From the NCBI RefSeq assembly GCF_005845035.1, contig NZ_SPFO01000001.1, positions 1 through 64,000 on the forward strand: DNA of 64,000 nt. Direction: 5' to 3'. The notes beneath the pieces are model-generated. The model did not search any database. It saw only the letters and a program-made list of their open reading frames with translations, and had not been told where the DNA came from. The stretch comes from Collinsella aerofaciens. GTDB lineage: Bacteria > Actinomycetota > Coriobacteriia > Coriobacteriales > Coriobacteriaceae. This document shows positions 61,847 to 64,000 of the stretch, piece after piece. Position numbers and translations under genes: made by a program. The number at the start of each line of letters is the position of its first letter. Within the stretch, counting starts at the first letter, position 1.

Positions 61847-61895
61847 CCTTCCAAAAAGGGACAGGTTTGTTTTGGCAGGTTTTATCTGCGAAAAC
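61845..61895 (+). repeat. Palindromic element, family C copy 8
   Basis: Starts at the asp23 stop codon: AACCTTCCAAAA stem, loop AGGGACAGGTTTGT, closing TTTTGGCAGGTTTT and tail ATCTGCGAAAAC. Confidence 0.78.
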
Positions 61896-61898
61896 ATT

Positions 61899-61942
61899 AA
61901 ACGGCCGACCGCGTAAGCAAAAGCGTGGCCGGCCGTTTTTTG
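61899..61942 (+). terminator. amaP-DUF2273-asp23 terminator
   Basis: AACGGCCGACCGC / GCGTGGCCGGCCGTTTTTT with a bulge; directly after family C copy 8. A small TATGCC/GGCATA hairpin follows at 61943-61966. Confidence 0.85.
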
Positions 61943-62054
61943 TATGCCCCCCGATGTAGGCATACCGCTCGTCTAACTAGGGGTTGCAATCGTCGCGTTC
62001 CGCGTTACCCTAATGGGCGCATTGTTTCCAAATCGTTAACGAGGAGTTGCCGTA

Positions 62055-63077
62055 ATGGCCGACGAGCACGAAACAGAAAGCAAGGCATGGGCGATTGAGG
62101 CCGCCGCTGCAGAGGCGGCATCGCGTGCTGCCGAGGAGGTGCATCGTCCTCCCGTGGTGCCGATGGAGCGCGTGGTCGATCGCACCGATATCGAGCGCGG
62201 CGAGCGTGCCGGTCAAAAGCGCAGCCAGGAGCCGGGCTTCCCGCGCTTTTTTGCCGAGCTCAATCTGGGTCTGATTCTTACGGCCTTTGCCATCGTTGCG
62301 TTTAAAACCCCTAATCACTTTGCTTTTGGCGGCACCTCGGGCGTGTCGGTCATTCTGTCCACGCTGTTCCCGACTCTGCCCGTCGGCGTCTTTATGTGGA
62401 TTATCAACGCGGTTCTCGTCGTTTTGGGCTTTATCTTTTTGGAGCGCAAGGCAATCCTGTGGAGTGTCTTCGCCTCGTTTGCGCTTTCGGCCTACGTCTC
62501 GCTGTTTGAGCTCTTCATTCCGACCGATGTCTCGATGACGGGCGATATGTGGCTCGACCTGTGCTTTGCCGTCATCTTGCCGGCGCTCGGCAGCGCTATT
62601 GTCTTTGACATCGGCGCCTCGACGGGTGGCACGGACATTCTTGCCATGATCCTCAAGCGCCGCACCACGCTCGAGATTGGCCGCGCCCTGCTGCTGGTCG
62701 ATATCGGTATCGTGACCATCGCGGCCTTCTTGTACGGCCCGCGTGTCGGTCTGTATTGCGTGCTCGGCCTGTTTGCCAAGACGCTTGTGGTCGACAAAGC
62801 CATTGAGAGCATTCACCTGCGCAAAGTCTGCACGGTCATTTGTTCCGAGCCCCTTAAGGTCGAGGAGTTTATCGTCAAGCATCTCAACCGCACGGCGACC
62901 ATCAGCCGCGGCTACGGTGCCTTCTCGGGCAAGTGTGTGACGGTGATCATGAGCGTGCTGAGCCGTCGCGAGGCCGTGCAACTGCGCCGCTATGCGCGCG
63001 AAGTCGATCCAGGTGCCTTTATCACGATCGTCGACAGCTCCGAGATCGTCGGCAAGGGCTTCCGCGGAACGAACTAG
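62055..63077 (+). CDS. YitT family membrane protein
   Basis: 340 aa. An Ala/Glu-rich cytoplasmic N-terminus (about 1-65) is followed by five hydrophobic segments (FFAELNLGLILTAFAIVAF, FGGTSGVSVILSTLF, VGVFMWIINAVLVVLGF and others), typical of the YitT/DUF161 fold, and then a C-terminal DUF2179 domain (about 255-335, VCTVICSEPLKVEEFIVKHL...). Family function is unresolved. GAGGAGTTGCCG lies upstream of the ATG. Confidence 0.92.
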   Translation: MADEHETESKAWAIEAAAAEAASRAAEEVHRPPVVPMERVVDRTDIERGERAGQKRSQEPGFPRFFAELNLGLILTAFAIVAFKTPNHFAFGGTSGVSVILSTLFPTLPVGVFMWIINAVLVVLGFIFLERKAILWSVFASFALSAYVSLFELFIPTDVSMTGDMWLDLCFAVILPALGSAIVFDIGASTGGTDILAMILKRRTTLEIGRALLLVDIGIVTIAAFLYGPRVGLYCVLGLFAKTLVVDKAIESIHLRKVCTVICSEPLKVEEFIVKHLNRTATISRGYGAFSGKCVTVIMSVLSRREAVQLRRYAREVDPGAFITIVDSSEIVGKGFRGTN

Positions 63078-63227
63078 CGCGGACACACTCATCAAACAAT
63101 CGAAAAGCGCCTCGCGCGTTGCAAATACGTCATCTAAGAGCATTTGTCCTCACATTGGGTGATAATGATGCCAAAGACATCGTTTGCGATCCAGGTGATT
63201 CGCTCTAGATACGAAGGGATGATTTCG

Positions 63228-64000
63228 ATGTTCTGTTCGCAGTGTGGCGCTCCTATGGGCGATAACGACAAGTTCTGCGGTGCGTGCGGTGCTCCTAATG
63301 CTGGTGCTGCAGCTTCCACCCCTCAGGGTCAACCTCAGCAATTTGTCCCTCAGCCTCCCATGAACGCGTCCAAGGGCTGTGTGGCTCAGGCGTTTGAGGA
63401 TATGACCAAGACTCCGGGCGTGCTGCAGCGCGTGTGCCAGATTGCTTTTTTGCCGGCGCTTATCTGTGTCGTGTCGGTACTCGTGTTGTTTATTCCCGTT
63501 ATTGGCGGTATTGCAGCTGCCATCGGCTTTTTGGCTGCCTACGTGGCGAGCGTGTGCGGTTCGGGCTTTGGCATCGAGTGGGGTCGCGATCTGTCGCTTA
63601 AGATCGATGACGGCATGGAGCGTCCGTTGATGCGTTCCACGTCGTTTGGCCTCGGAGTCTTTTCGAGCGTTATTTCGGTCGTGCTCGAGGTTATCGCTGC
63701 CATTCCCGTGATCGGTGTAGCGCTTTCGCTGGTGGAGGGCGTGGTAATTGGCGCTGCGGGCTCGTATTCTTATTACGGCTCTTATGCGCTCGAGGCTGCG
63801 CTGTTTGGCTCGCTTGGCTTGCTCGTTCTGGCTATGATTGTCACGGCGGTCCTGGGGGTCTTCTTTAAGATGTTCGCCGACATTGCCGTGATGCATTTTG
63901 CGGTGACCGGTCGCGTCGAGAGCGCGTTTTCGCTCGATAAGGTCTGGGCGGCCTTTAAGAACAACAAGACCAAGCTGTTCTGCGCTTCGTGGCTTCCCGA
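63228..64000 (+). CDS. Zinc-ribbon membrane protein (DUF4013-like), partial
   Basis: 257 codons visible; the 3' end lies beyond the window. The N-terminus is a double-CxxC zinc ribbon: C3, C6, C17 and C20 in MFCSQCGAPM and KFCGACGAPN. A Pro/Gln-rich linker follows, then about five hydrophobic segments arranged as in DUF4013 proteins (LPALICVVSVLVLFIPVIGG, GFLAAYVASVCGSGF, FSSVISVVLEVIAAIPVIG). The start at 63228 has GAAGGGA upstream; an in-frame ATG three codons earlier is too close to that site. Function unknown. Confidence 0.85.
   Translation, partial: MFCSQCGAPMGDNDKFCGACGAPNAGAAASTPQGQPQQFVPQPPMNASKGCVAQAFEDMTKTPGVLQRVCQIAFLPALICVVSVLVLFIPVIGGIAAAIGFLAAYVASVCGSGFGIEWGRDLSLKIDDGMERPLMRSTSFGLGVFSSVISVVLEVIAAIPVIGVALSLVEGVVIGAAGSYSYYGSYALEAALFGSLGLLVLAMIVTAVLGVFFKMFADIAVMHFAVTGRVESAFSLDKVWAAFKNNKTKLFCASWLP

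Overview
The window is about 62% GC and densely coded, with intergenic regions unusually rich in hairpins. Gene content and protein flavour point to a gut actinobacterium of class Coriobacteriia, most likely Collinsella or a close relative. The pointers are a methionine aminopeptidase with an N-terminal SEC-C motif, a ~1,600-aa double-ASKHA acyl-CoA dehydratase activase, an LAQTG-anchored coiled-coil/CAP surface protein, DUF3990/HTH-type proteins and an amaP-DUF2273-asp23 cluster. This is inferred from protein recognition, with no rRNA to confirm it. I saw no rRNA, tRNA, CRISPR array or intact insertion sequence.

Layout. 1-1.1 kb: remnant of a DUF3990 gene overlapping an HTH gene. 1.4-6.7 kb: aspartate-family amino-acid block, with thrC and thrB leftward, lysC and asd rightward. 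7-9.1 kb: ogt, a scar joining truncated Abi_2 and ClC genes, and a GyrI-like gene behind an SOS-type box. 9.4-15.2 kb: an ABC/FtsX exporter, a membrane-bound XRE-type regulator, a small hypothetical and two copies of a ~380-bp non-coding repeat. 15.9-23.9 kb: phosphofructokinase, a membrane Ntn-hydrolase, M18 aminopeptidase, 2-hydroxyacid dehydrogenase, methionine aminopeptidase, a radical SAM protein and an alpha/beta hydrolase. 24.1-26.4 kb: a degenerate GGDEF-receiver-HD-GYP protein followed by an Hpt protein. 26.5-30.8 kb: a complete polar amino-acid ABC importer plus a class I amidotransferase-type hydrolase. 31.3-34.8 kb: dxs, an HD protein and a CmpB-like membrane protein. 35-36.9 kb: amt and a PII protein without the T-loop tyrosines. 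36.9-41.2 kb: a TetR/MFS pair with two visible operators, a HAD phosphatase, a tiny cationic membrane peptide and a second TetR. 41.2-46 kb: the giant activase. 46-54 kb: DUF389 protein, cell-wall coiled-coil/CAP protein and an OPT transporter. 54-64 kb: coaX, dCMP deaminase, NifU domain, lgt, DUF6020, yebC, amaP-DUF2273-asp23, yitT and a zinc-ribbon membrane protein that runs off the end.

The most striking content is non-coding. At least five families of dispersed palindromic elements occupy the intergenic spaces: A (four copies), B (three), C (about ten), D (three tandem 55-nt units) and the ~380-bp repeat R (two copies). In several families the stem sequences differ while pairing is kept and the internal-loop or apical-loop sequences are conserved. 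That is the signature of a structured RNA or cruciform under selection, not of ordinary terminators. Family A is the clearest case. R2 carries the last 24 bp of an ftsX-like coding end, so the R unit seems to have been copied together with the 3' end of such a gene.
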